Source: CAVSPO01 sp963730005 | GTDB lineage: Bacteria > Actinomycetota > Actinomycetes > Propionibacteriales > Propionibacteriaceae | Direction of reading: 5' to 3' | Assembly (NCBI GenBank): GCA_963730005.1 | Contig: CAVSPO010000018.1 | Coordinates: 22,390-86,389, forward strand | Length of the DNA stretch: 64,000 nucleotides | Shown: piece by piece, positions 43,279 through 51,010 of the stretch | Position numbering within the stretch: position 1 is the stretch's first letter | Layout of the letters: every line of letters starts with the position of its first letter | Notes under the pieces: model-generated | The model's database searches: none | What the model saw: the letters and a program-made list of their open reading frames with translations, nothing else | Told to the model about the DNA's origin: nothing | Position numbers and translations under genes: made by a program

Positions 43279-44154
43279 ATGTCGCAGCGCCATCCCATCG
43301 TCGCAATAACCGGATCCTCCGGCGCCGGCACCACGTCCGTGCGCCGCACGTTCGAGCAGATCTTCCGCCGCCACGACATCAACGTGGCCTATGTGGAGGG
43401 TGACTCCTTCCACCGCTACGACCGCGCCGAGATGAAGCGCGAGATGGCGGCCGCGCGAGACAGTGGAGAAGGCTTCCTCAGCCACTTCGGCGAGCAGGCG
43501 AACCTCTTCGCCGAGCTCGAAGAGCTGTTCGCCGAGTACGGCCGTTCCGGGGGTGGCAAGACCCGCCACTACCTGCACGACGAGGCCGAGGCCGAACCGT
43601 ACGGGCAGGCCCCCGGCACCTTCACCGACTGGGAGGACGTGCCCGAGAACACGGATCTGCTGTTCTATGAGGGTCTGCACGGCGCCGTGGTGACGGACAC
43701 GGTGGACGTGGCCCGACACGTCGACCTCGCGATCGGCGTGGTGCCGGTGGTGAACCTGGAATGGATCCAGAAGTTGCATCGCGACCGTTCTCAGCGGGGC
43801 TACACCACGGAGGCGGTGACCGAGACGATCCTGCGGCGGATGCCCGACTACGTCAACTACATCACGCCGCAGTTCTCCCGCACGCACGTGAACTTCCAGC
43901 GGGTGCCTGTCGTGGACACGTCGAACCCCTTTGTCGCGCGATCCATCCCGAACGCCGACGAATCCATGCTGGTCATCCGGTTCGACGACGCCCGCGGCAT
44001 CGACTTCCCCTACCTGTTGTCCATGCTCCACGACTCGTTCATGAGCCGCCAGAACACGATCGTGACCCCTGGCGGAAAGATGGACCTGGCCATGCAGCTC
44101 ATCTTCCCGCCGATGATCCAGCGACTGCTGGAGAGGAAGAAGCGGCTGTCCTGA
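43279..44154 (+). CDS. prk: Phosphoribulokinase (class I, bacterial type)
   Basis: Phosphorylates ribulose-5-phosphate to ribulose-1,5-bisphosphate, the RuBisCO substrate, and is essentially diagnostic of a CBB-type pathway. The 291-residue product is typical of the proteobacterial class I enzyme: P-loop VAITGSSGAGTTSVRRTF, YVEGDSFHRYDRAEMK, YHL-like HYLHDEAEAEPYG, LLFYEGLHGAVV and NLEWIQKLHRD. It shares an operon with fbp. A long palindrome follows 25 bp after the stop. Confidence 0.96.
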   Translation: MSQRHPIVAITGSSGAGTTSVRRTFEQIFRRHDINVAYVEGDSFHRYDRAEMKREMAAARDSGEGFLSHFGEQANLFAELEELFAEYGRSGGGKTRHYLHDEAEAEPYGQAPGTFTDWEDVPENTDLLFYEGLHGAVVTDTVDVARHVDLAIGVVPVVNLEWIQKLHRDRSQRGYTTEAVTETILRRMPDYVNYITPQFSRTHVNFQRVPVVDTSNPFVARSIPNADESMLVIRFDDARGIDFPYLLSMLHDSFMSRQNTIVTPGGKMDLAMQLIFPPMIQRLLERKKRLS

Positions 44155-44179
44155 GCGCTCGGGCGCCCACTGCAGATTT

Positions 44180-44246
44180 CCAACTTGTGCTCATTCGGTC
44201 GGGAACCCCTCGTAGGGGCCATCCCGACCGAATGGGCACAAGTTGG
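44180..44246. repeat. Long palindromic repeat, copy 3
   Basis: CCAACTTGTGCTCATTCGGT plus CGGGA on the left pairs with TCCCG and ACCGAATGGGCACAAGTTGG on the right, with one mismatched position in the arm and a centre containing CCCCTCGTAGGGG that can pair further. It lies between the convergent prk and nucleobase permease genes, where it could end both transcripts. Confidence 0.9.
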
Positions 44247-44258
44247 TGACGGACCCTG

Positions 44259-45764
44259 TTACTTCTTGCTTTCCGGCGGCACGTCGAAGACCTCGACATC
44301 CTCGTCGAGGGCCGCGACGTAGCGTTCCTGATCGGTCGGGGCTGCATCGCGACGTCGCTCGGCCACCACCGGCGGCACGGGCGCGTTCGCCTGGGTGGTG
44401 GCGGCATCGACGTCACCCTGGCGCCCCAGCATGTTGAAGAAGATGTTGAGCAAGATCGAGACGATCGCCGTGGCCGAGATACCCGACTCCATGATGAGTT
44501 CCAGTGAGTGCGGCAACCCACCCCAGAACCCGGGCACGACGTAGGGCATCATGCCGAAGGCCAGCGACACGGCCACGATGGTCGCGTTGTGGGTGTCCTG
44601 GTACTTCACCTTGGCCAACGTCCGGATACCGGATGCTGCCACCGAACCGAACAGGCAGATACCGACGCCGCCCAGCACGGGCAGCGGGATCACGTTGACG
44701 ATCGAGGCCAGCGCCGGCGACAGCCCGATGAGGGCGAGGATGCCACCCCCGACCGCCACCACCCAGCGGCTCTTTACCCCGGTCATCGCGACCAGTCCCA
44801 CGTTCTGGGCGAAGGCCGTGGCGGGGAAGGTGTTGAAGATCGGCGCGATCATCGAGCTCAGGGTGTCCGCCCGCAGGCCGGCAGCCACACGCTTGCTGTC
44901 GACCTTGGCCCCGACGACCTCGCCGACGGCCAGGATGTCGGCGGTGGTCTCCACCATCACGACGAGCATGACGATGAACATGCTGATGATCGCGGACACG
45001 CCGAAGACGGGCAGCCCGAAGTGGAAGGGCATCGGGACCGAGATGGCGGCACCCGTGATCTGGAACGTCTGGTAGCCGAACAGCAGGGCGATGATGGTGC
45101 CCGTCAGCAGGCCGAGCAGGATCGCGAAACGCGAGGTGGCCCTGATCTTGGTGAAGATGAGCACGATCACCAGCGTCACCATGGCCAGTGCCACCCCCCG
45201 CCAATCAGCGAAGTTGGGGTTCGGCTGGCCGGCGATGACGGGTTGGCCGGTGATCCACTTCCCTGCCGCGGGGATCAGAGACAGGCCGATGATGGTCATC
45301 ACCGAGCCGGTCACCACCGGCGGGAAGAAGTGCACCAGTTGCGCGAACAGCGGCACGATCAGGAAAGCGATCGTCGAGGCAGCCAGGATGGCGCCATAGG
45401 CAGCGCGCATACCCAAGGCGCCGCCCCCGCTGGCCGTGATGATGGCCGTCATCGTGCTGACTGCGGCAAACGTCACCCCCTGAACAAGAGGCAGCTGCGA
45501 ACCCAGGAAGCGTCCGGCACCCACCGCCTGCAACACGGTTGCCAGGCCACAGATGAACAGCGTGCAGGCCAGCAGGTAGGTCTTGTCCGCCGGCTCGAGC
45601 CCGGCGGCGCCGGAGACGATGATCGGAACGGCGATCAGACCACCGAACATGGAAAGAATGTGCTGCAGGCCGTAGACGACGGATTGGCCGATGCCCAACC
45701 ACTCGTCCTCGGGGCGTTTGGCCGCCCGGCTTGTCGAAACCGCAGCCTGAGACTCGTTCGTCAC
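44259..45764 (-). CDS. Nucleobase:cation symporter-2 (xanthine/uracil permease family)
   Basis: Polytopic membrane transporter of 501 residues (about 12-14 hydrophobic segments) of the NCS2 family. The QHILSMFGGLIAVPII start and the signature region ETTADILAVGEVVGAKVDSKRVAAGLRAD followed by FNTFPATAFAQNVGLVAMTGVKSR are closest to the xanthine/uric acid branch. The GTG at 45764 has CAGGAG upstream. Its location beside molybdenum hydroxylase maturation genes suggests import of purines for a xanthine dehydrogenase-like enzyme. The C-terminal tail is acidic and cytosolic. Confidence 0.88.
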   Translation of the reverse strand: MTNESQAAVSTSRAAKRPEDEWLGIGQSVVYGLQHILSMFGGLIAVPIIVSGAAGLEPADKTYLLACTLFICGLATVLQAVGAGRFLGSQLPLVQGVTFAAVSTMTAIITASGGGALGMRAAYGAILAASTIAFLIVPLFAQLVHFFPPVVTGSVMTIIGLSLIPAAGKWITGQPVIAGQPNPNFADWRGVALAMVTLVIVLIFTKIRATSRFAILLGLLTGTIIALLFGYQTFQITGAAISVPMPFHFGLPVFGVSAIISMFIVMLVVMVETTADILAVGEVVGAKVDSKRVAAGLRADTLSSMIAPIFNTFPATAFAQNVGLVAMTGVKSRWVVAVGGGILALIGLSPALASIVNVIPLPVLGGVGICLFGSVAASGIRTLAKVKYQDTHNATIVAVSLAFGMMPYVVPGFWGGLPHSLELIMESGISATAIVSILLNIFFNMLGRQGDVDAATTQANAPVPPVVAERRRDAAPTDQERYVAALDEDVEVFDVPPESKK

Positions 45765-45841
45765 TGTCCACTCCTGTATTGCGCAACGCCCAATTGGTGG
45801 CCCCGAAGGGCACAGACCGCTCAAATCCTGGCCGGGAGGAG

Positions 45842-46474
45842 CTAGCTCGCGGCCTTTTCCCGCAGATATGCCACCGAGTCAACCACGACCGGGACGGCGC
45901 GGACCACCATCAGCACGACGGCCGTCCACACCAGCCCCCAACCGAACCAGCGGAAGGCCTCGATGTCGTACAACTTGCCCAGCAGGGTGCCGGAGGCGTC
46001 AGTGCTGACCCAGCCCCACAAACCGCCCAGGAACACGAACCCGACCGCCTTCGCGTAACCGTAGAGAGCTCGCATGAATCGTCCAGCGGTCAGGAACTGG
46101 GTGAGGGGCGAACGCATCATGTTCTTCTCACCGAAGGGGGTGAGCCCGTCGGAGTAGCTTGCCGAGCGCAACCCGTCCACCAGGAAGCCGCGCGACATGG
46201 ACAGCAGCGGCACCCACACCGGGATCAGACCCATGTCCGCGAAGACGATCCACAACGCGTTCTCGACGATGCGGTCGCCGACGATGTCGAAGATGGCCCC
46301 GAACTGCCCGGTTTCCTGACGTTTGCGCGCGACCCAACCGTCGAGCGCGTCAAGGGCGATGATCACCGCCAGCAGCAGGGCGCAGATGCCTATCGTGCGG
46401 GCAGAACCGCCGTACATGACGTAGATGACAACGAACAGGGCGAGAACACGCCCGACCGTAATTAGGTTTGCCAT
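45842..46474 (-). CDS. CDP-alcohol phosphatidyltransferase-family membrane protein
   Basis: Integral membrane enzyme of 210 residues. The catalytic motif is present in the form DALDGWVARKRQETGQFGAIFDIVGDR, close to the family pattern D-G-x2-A-R-x8-G-x3-D-x3-D. Members make phospholipids such as phosphatidylglycerol phosphate, phosphatidylinositol phosphate or cardiolipin; the exact product cannot be assigned. The ATG at 46474 has a GGAGGGG site. It is divergent from the fha gene cluster. Confidence 0.8.
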   Translation of the reverse strand: MANLITVGRVLALFVVIYVMYGGSARTIGICALLLAVIIALDALDGWVARKRQETGQFGAIFDIVGDRIVENALWIVFADMGLIPVWVPLLSMSRGFLVDGLRSASYSDGLTPFGEKNMMRSPLTQFLTAGRFMRALYGYAKAVGFVFLGGLWGWVSTDASGTLLGKLYDIEAFRWFGWGLVWTAVVLMVVRAVPVVVDSVAYLREKAAS

Positions 46475-46831
46475 TGACCCCTCCGTCAGGCACTGACCAC
46501 CTCGGCCGGCGCCCACGGGACCTGCCCGGGCAGATGGCGCCCTTTGTTGTCGACAGTTGTTGGCGACGAGCCCCGCTTCGGGTCACGAGGCTACACCAGC
46601 CGACAGCGCCCCGACCCGGCGGCACAAGGCACGGCAACAGGTTGCCGAGGCAGACCGGGCCGCCCGCGGGACGTCAGTTTCGGGGCACAGCGCCTAGGAT
46701 CAGGCGGGTGGCAGTGGACGCAATGACGCCCCCAGCGCGAGTTCCTTGGAGGTTGCGCGCCCCATCGTCGGTAGGATCGTTTACGCCCGGGATTATCGGC
46801 GTTCACGTGCAGCGGCAAAAGGAGGTGTGCC
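46475..46831. promoter_or_regulatory. Divergent intergenic region upstream of the fhaA operon
   Basis: This 357-bp gap has no supported gene. Two TAGGAT sequences, near 46695 and 46772, are reasonable -10 elements for the rightward fha-pstP-rodA-pbpA-pknB operon; an AAAGGAGG ribosome-binding site precedes fhaA. Nothing else stands out. Confidence 0.45.
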
Positions 46832-47545
46832 ATGGGGATTTTCGACAAGGTCGAGCAGAAGCTGGAAGGTGCCGTCAACGGCGTGTTCGCGCGTGCTTTC
46901 AAGGGCGACGTCCAGCCCGTCGAGATCGCCTCGCGACTTCGCAAGGAGCTGGACTCCGAGGCCCGGCTGCTCAGCCGTGACAAGCGTTTGGTGCCCAACG
47001 ATTTCACCATTCATCTGAGCAGGCACGACTTCGACCGGTTGGTGCCCTACTCGCGCACGGTGAACGCCGAGGTGATCCCCGACCTGCGCGAGTACGCCAG
47101 CACCAGGCACTACTTCTTCAACGGGCCCATCCGGATCAACTACCAGTTGGACGAATCGCTCCCGACGGGACGCTTCCTGGTGACGAGCGAGGCGGTCGCC
47201 ACCGTGGCCCACGACGAGGGCCCGGCCACCGCCACCGCCATCCGCAAGGCGCCCCTGGTGCTGGAGGTGAACGGGGTCCGACACCCCTTGTCAGCACCGG
47301 GTTTCACGATCGGCCGCGGCTCCGAGGCAGACCTGCGGATCAACGACCCGGGTGTGTCACGCATACATTGCCGCGTCGTGGTGGACGACGAGGGGGACGA
47401 TCTGACCGTGACCATCGAGGACATGGACAGCACCAACGGCGTCGTGGTCAACGGGAAGAAGGTCCAGCAGGCCCGGCTCGAGGATGGTTCGCGCATCGAG
47501 TTGGGTTCCACCCGGCTGCTCGTGCACTCACCGGTGGGGCAGTGA
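46832..47545 (+). CDS. fhaA: FhaA-type protein (DUF3662 plus FHA domain)
   Basis: Forkhead-associated adaptor that binds phosphothreonine on Ser/Thr-kinase targets; in mycobacteria it links kinase signalling to peptidoglycan synthesis. The N-terminal DUF3662 domain (MGIFDKVEQKLEGAVNGVFARAF, EIASRLRKELD) covers ~1-125 and the C-terminal FHA domain has FTIGRGSEADLRINDPGVSRIHC and DMDSTNGVVVNGKKV. At 237 residues it lacks the very long low-complexity linker found in mycobacterial FhaA. It is the first gene of the envelope/kinase operon. Confidence 0.93.
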   Translation: MGIFDKVEQKLEGAVNGVFARAFKGDVQPVEIASRLRKELDSEARLLSRDKRLVPNDFTIHLSRHDFDRLVPYSRTVNAEVIPDLREYASTRHYFFNGPIRINYQLDESLPTGRFLVTSEAVATVAHDEGPATATAIRKAPLVLEVNGVRHPLSAPGFTIGRGSEADLRINDPGVSRIHCRVVVDDEGDDLTVTIEDMDSTNGVVVNGKKVQQARLEDGSRIELGSTRLLVHSPVGQ

Positions 47546-47546
47546 C

Positions 47547-48044
47547 TTGAGCAGCTTCGTGGTCGCTGCCTTCAAGGTGATCTTTCTCCTGCTGTTGTGG
47601 CTGTTCATCCTGGTGGTGGCCAACATCATCCGCACAGACATGTTCGGGCGCACCACCACGGCTGCCGAGCTCGCCCAGCAGGGGGTGCAGCCGGGCGCTG
47701 AGCCGGCCGCCAAGAAGGGCCGGTCACGACGACGGGGCCGGGGGCGAGTCACCCAGACAGGCCGGCTGGTGGTCGTCGCCGGGCGGGCAGCGGGCGTCGC
47801 GGTGCCGTTGAACGGCCTGATCCAGATCGGTCGCTCGGCTGATTCCACCGTCGACATCGATGATGACTACGCCTCCAGTCACCACGCCCGGCTGTGGCAA
47901 CAGGACGACGGCGGGTGGGTGATCGAGGACCTGCAGTCGACCAACGGCACCTACGTCAACGGCATCCGCCTTGACCGCCCGACACTCGTCAACGGCGAAG
48001 ACATCATTCGGATCGGGCGATCCCAGCTGAAACTGGAGCTGTAG
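47547..48044 (+). CDS. fhaB: FhaB-type membrane-anchored FHA protein
   Basis: A single N-terminal membrane helix (VIFLLLLWLFILVVANII), a basic linker and a C-terminal FHA domain (IQIGRSADSTVDIDDDYASSHHARL, DLQSTNGTYVNG). Known actinobacterial FhaB/FipA proteins dock kinase and divisome components at the membrane. The start is a TTG at 47547, one base after the fhaA stop; it gives the normal N-terminus LSSFVVAAFKV. The length is 165 residues. Confidence 0.9.
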   Translation: MSSFVVAAFKVIFLLLLWLFILVVANIIRTDMFGRTTTAAELAQQGVQPGAEPAAKKGRSRRRGRGRVTQTGRLVVVAGRAAGVAVPLNGLIQIGRSADSTVDIDDDYASSHHARLWQQDDGGWVIEDLQSTNGTYVNGIRLDRPTLVNGEDIIRIGRSQLKLEL

Positions 48045-48047
48045 CCG

Positions 48048-49571
48048 ATGGCATGGTCGCTGCGCTCCCACGCTCATTCCGAGGTGGGTCTGGTCCGCAA
48101 GAACAACCAGGATTCGGGCTACTGCTCGCCCACCATGGTGGCGGTGGCCGACGGCATGGGCGGCGCTGCCGCCGGCGATCTTGCCTCCGCGGTGGCGGTG
48201 CGCGCGCTGCGCCGTGCCGACGGCCAGTACCAGGGCGGCGAAATGCTCGAGGTGCTGGCTGGTGCGATCGCGCGGGCCAACGATGACGTGGCAGATCTGG
48301 TCAATTGGGACGGGGAGTTGCAGGGCATGGGCACCACTGTGTGTGGCGCCATGTTCAGCGGCACCCAGCTGGGGCTCGTCCACCTGGGTGACTCACGGGG
48401 CTATCTGCTCCGCGATGGCCAGCTGCGGCGACTCACCGCGGACCATTCCTGGGTGCAGTCGCTCGTCGACGAGGGGCAACTCACCACCGAGGAGGCGTTC
48501 GAACACCCGCATCGGTCACTGCTGATGAAGGTGCTGAACGGTCAGCCCAGCCACGAGCCCGACCTTTGCCTGGTGGACGCACGTCTGGGCGACCGGCTGC
48601 TGTTCTGCACCGACGGCCTCAGCGGTCTGGTCAACGACCAGCGCATCCTGGAGCTGCTGCGCGAGCCGGATCCACAGACCGCTCTCGACAAACTGGTGGC
48701 GGCGGCCCGCGATGCCGGCGGCAACGACAACATCACCGTGATCGTCTCCGACATCGTCGACGGGGGTGACGCAGCACCCGCCGGTACCGAACCGAAATTG
48801 ATCGGCGCCGCCGAGTACACCAAGATTCCCGACATCCCGATCCAGAGTGGTCGGCTGGTGCCCAAGGAGGACACTCGTCCGATTCTCGACCTGGCGCTGT
48901 CCGCCCCCTCGTCAGCGAAGGCTTCGCCCATCTCCAGGGTCGCCGTCCCTGAAGGCCTGATCGACACGGAAGCCAGCGAGGAGGCCCGCTACGCACCGCG
49001 GCCGCGGACGCGTCGCTCCTGGGTGCCTGCGTTGGCGATCGCGCTCGTCGTGCTCGCCCTGCTGGCTGGACTGCTCATCGGTGGCCGGGCCTATCTCAAC
49101 ACCCAGTACTACATCGGGCCGAGCGAGAACAAGGTGGCCATCTACCAGGGTGTTCGCGACCGGGTGTTCGGAATCACGTTGTCGAACCTGGTGGAGCGCA
49201 CCCCCACCAACATCGACGACCTGCCGCCGCACTATGCCCGGCAGGTGAACGACGGGGCCATCCGGCCGGCCACCCTGGAAGCTGCCCGCGCCACCACCGC
49301 CGAGCTCGACCGCAAGGCGCAGATCTGCATCAGCAAACGCAAACAGAGCGCGTCAGCCAGCGCTGCCCCCACCGAGCCCGGCACGTCCGAGGGGTCCGCA
49401 CCAGCCGACGGCACCCCACCAGCCGACGGCACCACACCAGCCGACGGCACCCCACCAGCCGACGGCACCACACCAGCCGACGGCAGCGCACCAGCGGGCA
49501 CGGAAACACCGAGCGCTCCCACGGCGGCGGCCAGTTCGACCCCGACCACGGATCGGGAGGCCTGCTCATGA
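48048..49571 (+). CDS. pstP: PstP-type PP2C Ser/Thr phosphatase
   Basis: Membrane-anchored PP2C phosphatase that reverses PknB phosphorylation. The catalytic domain (~1-235) has the metal-binding motifs SEVGLVRKNNQDSGY, VADGMGGAAAGDLAS, LVHLGDSRGYLLRDG, CTDGLSGLV and GGNDNITVIV. A transmembrane helix near residue 325-345 (WVPALAIALVVLALLAGLLI) is followed by an outer domain with a Pro/Ala/Asp/Gly repeat tail. The ATG at 48048 follows the fhaB stop by 3 bp, and the end overlaps rodA. Confidence 0.94.
   Translation: MAWSLRSHAHSEVGLVRKNNQDSGYCSPTMVAVADGMGGAAAGDLASAVAVRALRRADGQYQGGEMLEVLAGAIARANDDVADLVNWDGELQGMGTTVCGAMFSGTQLGLVHLGDSRGYLLRDGQLRRLTADHSWVQSLVDEGQLTTEEAFEHPHRSLLMKVLNGQPSHEPDLCLVDARLGDRLLFCTDGLSGLVNDQRILELLREPDPQTALDKLVAAARDAGGNDNITVIVSDIVDGGDAAPAGTEPKLIGAAEYTKIPDIPIQSGRLVPKEDTRPILDLALSAPSSAKASPISRVAVPEGLIDTEASEEARYAPRPRTRRSWVPALAIALVVLALLAGLLIGGRAYLNTQYYIGPSENKVAIYQGVRDRVFGITLSNLVERTPTNIDDLPPHYARQVNDGAIRPATLEAARATTAELDRKAQICISKRKQSASASAAPTEPGTSEGSAPADGTPPADGTTPADGTPPADGTTPADGSAPAGTETPSAPTAAASSTPTTDREACS
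49401..49490 (+). repeat. Five in-frame 18-bp repeats in pstP
   Basis: CCAGCCGACGGCACCCCA and its variant ending CCACA alternate at 49401, 49419, 49437, 49455 and 49473, encoding PADGTP/PADGTT repeats in the extracellular tail of PstP. The alternation gives a 36-bp super-repeat. Copy number is likely variable. Confidence 0.92.
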
Positions 49572-51010
49572 GTGACGCCAGTTACTTCGTCAGTGCCACC
49601 GACTCGGCCCAGGAATCGGTGGTGATCCACCCGAAGCGTCGCAACGTCGAACTCGTCATGTGCCTGTTCGCCGGTGCGCTGGGGCTGGGAGGCTGGGCAC
49701 TCACGAATTTCAACCAGACCGGGGCGATTCCCGGCAACTGGCCGGTCGTGGTCGCTGCCTGGCTCGGCGTGTGCCTGACCGCGCACTTCTTCGTCCGCTG
49801 GAAGGCGCCCTGGGCTGACCCTGTGCTGCTGCCCTGTGTGCTGGCGCTGAACGGTCTCGGTCTGGCCATGATCGCCCGCCTCGACCTGGCAAGCAGGGCG
49901 CCCACAGCGCCGACCCAGCTGCTGTGGACGGTGCTGGGCGTCGCCGCTTTTGCTGCCGTGCTGATCTTCGTCCGCGACTATCGCTCGTTGCAGCGTTTCC
50001 CCTACCTGCTGTTCCTGGTGGGTCTGGGCCTGTTGTTGCTGCCGCTGGTGCCGGTGCTGGGGCAGGAGATCAACGGCTCACGGATCTGGATCAGGGTCGC
50101 CGGCTTCAGCTTCCAGCCGGCCGAGCTGGCCAAGATCGTGCTCACTCTGGCGTTCGCGTCCTACCTGGCCGATCGCAGCGACGTGCTGCAGTTGGCCGGC
50201 CGCAAGGTCCTGGGGGTGCGAGTGCCGCGGCTGCGCGACCTGGTGCCGATCCTGATCATGTGGGGCGCTGCAGTGGTCGTGCTGGTGTTCCAGAACGACC
50301 TTGGCACCTCGCTGCTGTTCTTCGGTTTGTTCGTGATGATGATGTACGTCAGCACCAACCAGGGCGGTTGGGTGGCGTTGGCCGGGGTGCTGTTCGCGGC
50401 TGCGGCCCTGCTCGTCTACCAGTTCGCCGGCCATGTGCGGGTGCGGGTGGAGAGCTGGCTCGACCCGTTCGCGAACTTCGCCCAGAACGGCCAGATCATC
50501 GAGGGCAGCTTCGGGATGGCCTGGGGTGGCTTGACCGGCCGCGGTTGGGGTCTTGGCCGGCCGTGGCAGATTCCGCTGGCCAACAGCGACTTCATCTTCG
50601 CCGCCCTGGGCGAGGAGTTGGGCCTGATCGGCATGGTCTGCATCGTGATGGTTTACGCCATCCTGGTCTTCCGCGGCCTGCGCACCGCGCTGAGCAGCCA
50701 CGACGGCTTCGGCAAGCTGCTGGCGGCGGGTCTCAGTTTCACTTTCGCCCTGCAGACCTTCGCCATCATCGGCGGCGTCACCCGGCTGCTGCCACTGACC
50801 GGCCTGACAACGCCGTTCATGTCGCAGGGCGGCTCGTCGATGCTGTCGAACTGGGTGATCGTGGCGCTGCTGATGCGAGTCAGCCACCAGGCCCGAATGC
50901 CGGTGATCACCACTGCCGAGACGGAGCCGTACGCAGACCTGGGGGCTGAGACGACCAGCCTGATCGCCGCGCAGCCTGGCATCCCCGCAACCGGGCGGGG
51001 CACGACATGA
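49568..51010 (+). CDS. rodA: RodA/FtsW-family SEDS peptidoglycan glycosyltransferase
   Basis: SEDS-family membrane enzyme of 480 residues that polymerises lipid II with its partner class B PBP, encoded next. About ten or more hydrophobic helices are present. The signature segments include NGSRIWIRVAGFSFQPAELAKI, FQNDLGTSLLFFGLFV and the C-terminal GLTTPFMSQGGSSMLSNW. It overlaps pstP by 4 bp and pbpA by 4 bp. Confidence 0.93.
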   Translation: MSDASYFVSATDSAQESVVIHPKRRNVELVMCLFAGALGLGGWALTNFNQTGAIPGNWPVVVAAWLGVCLTAHFFVRWKAPWADPVLLPCVLALNGLGLAMIARLDLASRAPTAPTQLLWTVLGVAAFAAVLIFVRDYRSLQRFPYLLFLVGLGLLLLPLVPVLGQEINGSRIWIRVAGFSFQPAELAKIVLTLAFASYLADRSDVLQLAGRKVLGVRVPRLRDLVPILIMWGAAVVVLVFQNDLGTSLLFFGLFVMMMYVSTNQGGWVALAGVLFAAAALLVYQFAGHVRVRVESWLDPFANFAQNGQIIEGSFGMAWGGLTGRGWGLGRPWQIPLANSDFIFAALGEELGLIGMVCIVMVYAILVFRGLRTALSSHDGFGKLLAAGLSFTFALQTFAIIGGVTRLLPLTGLTTPFMSQGGSSMLSNWVIVALLMRVSHQARMPVITTAETEPYADLGAETTSLIAAQPGIPATGRGTT

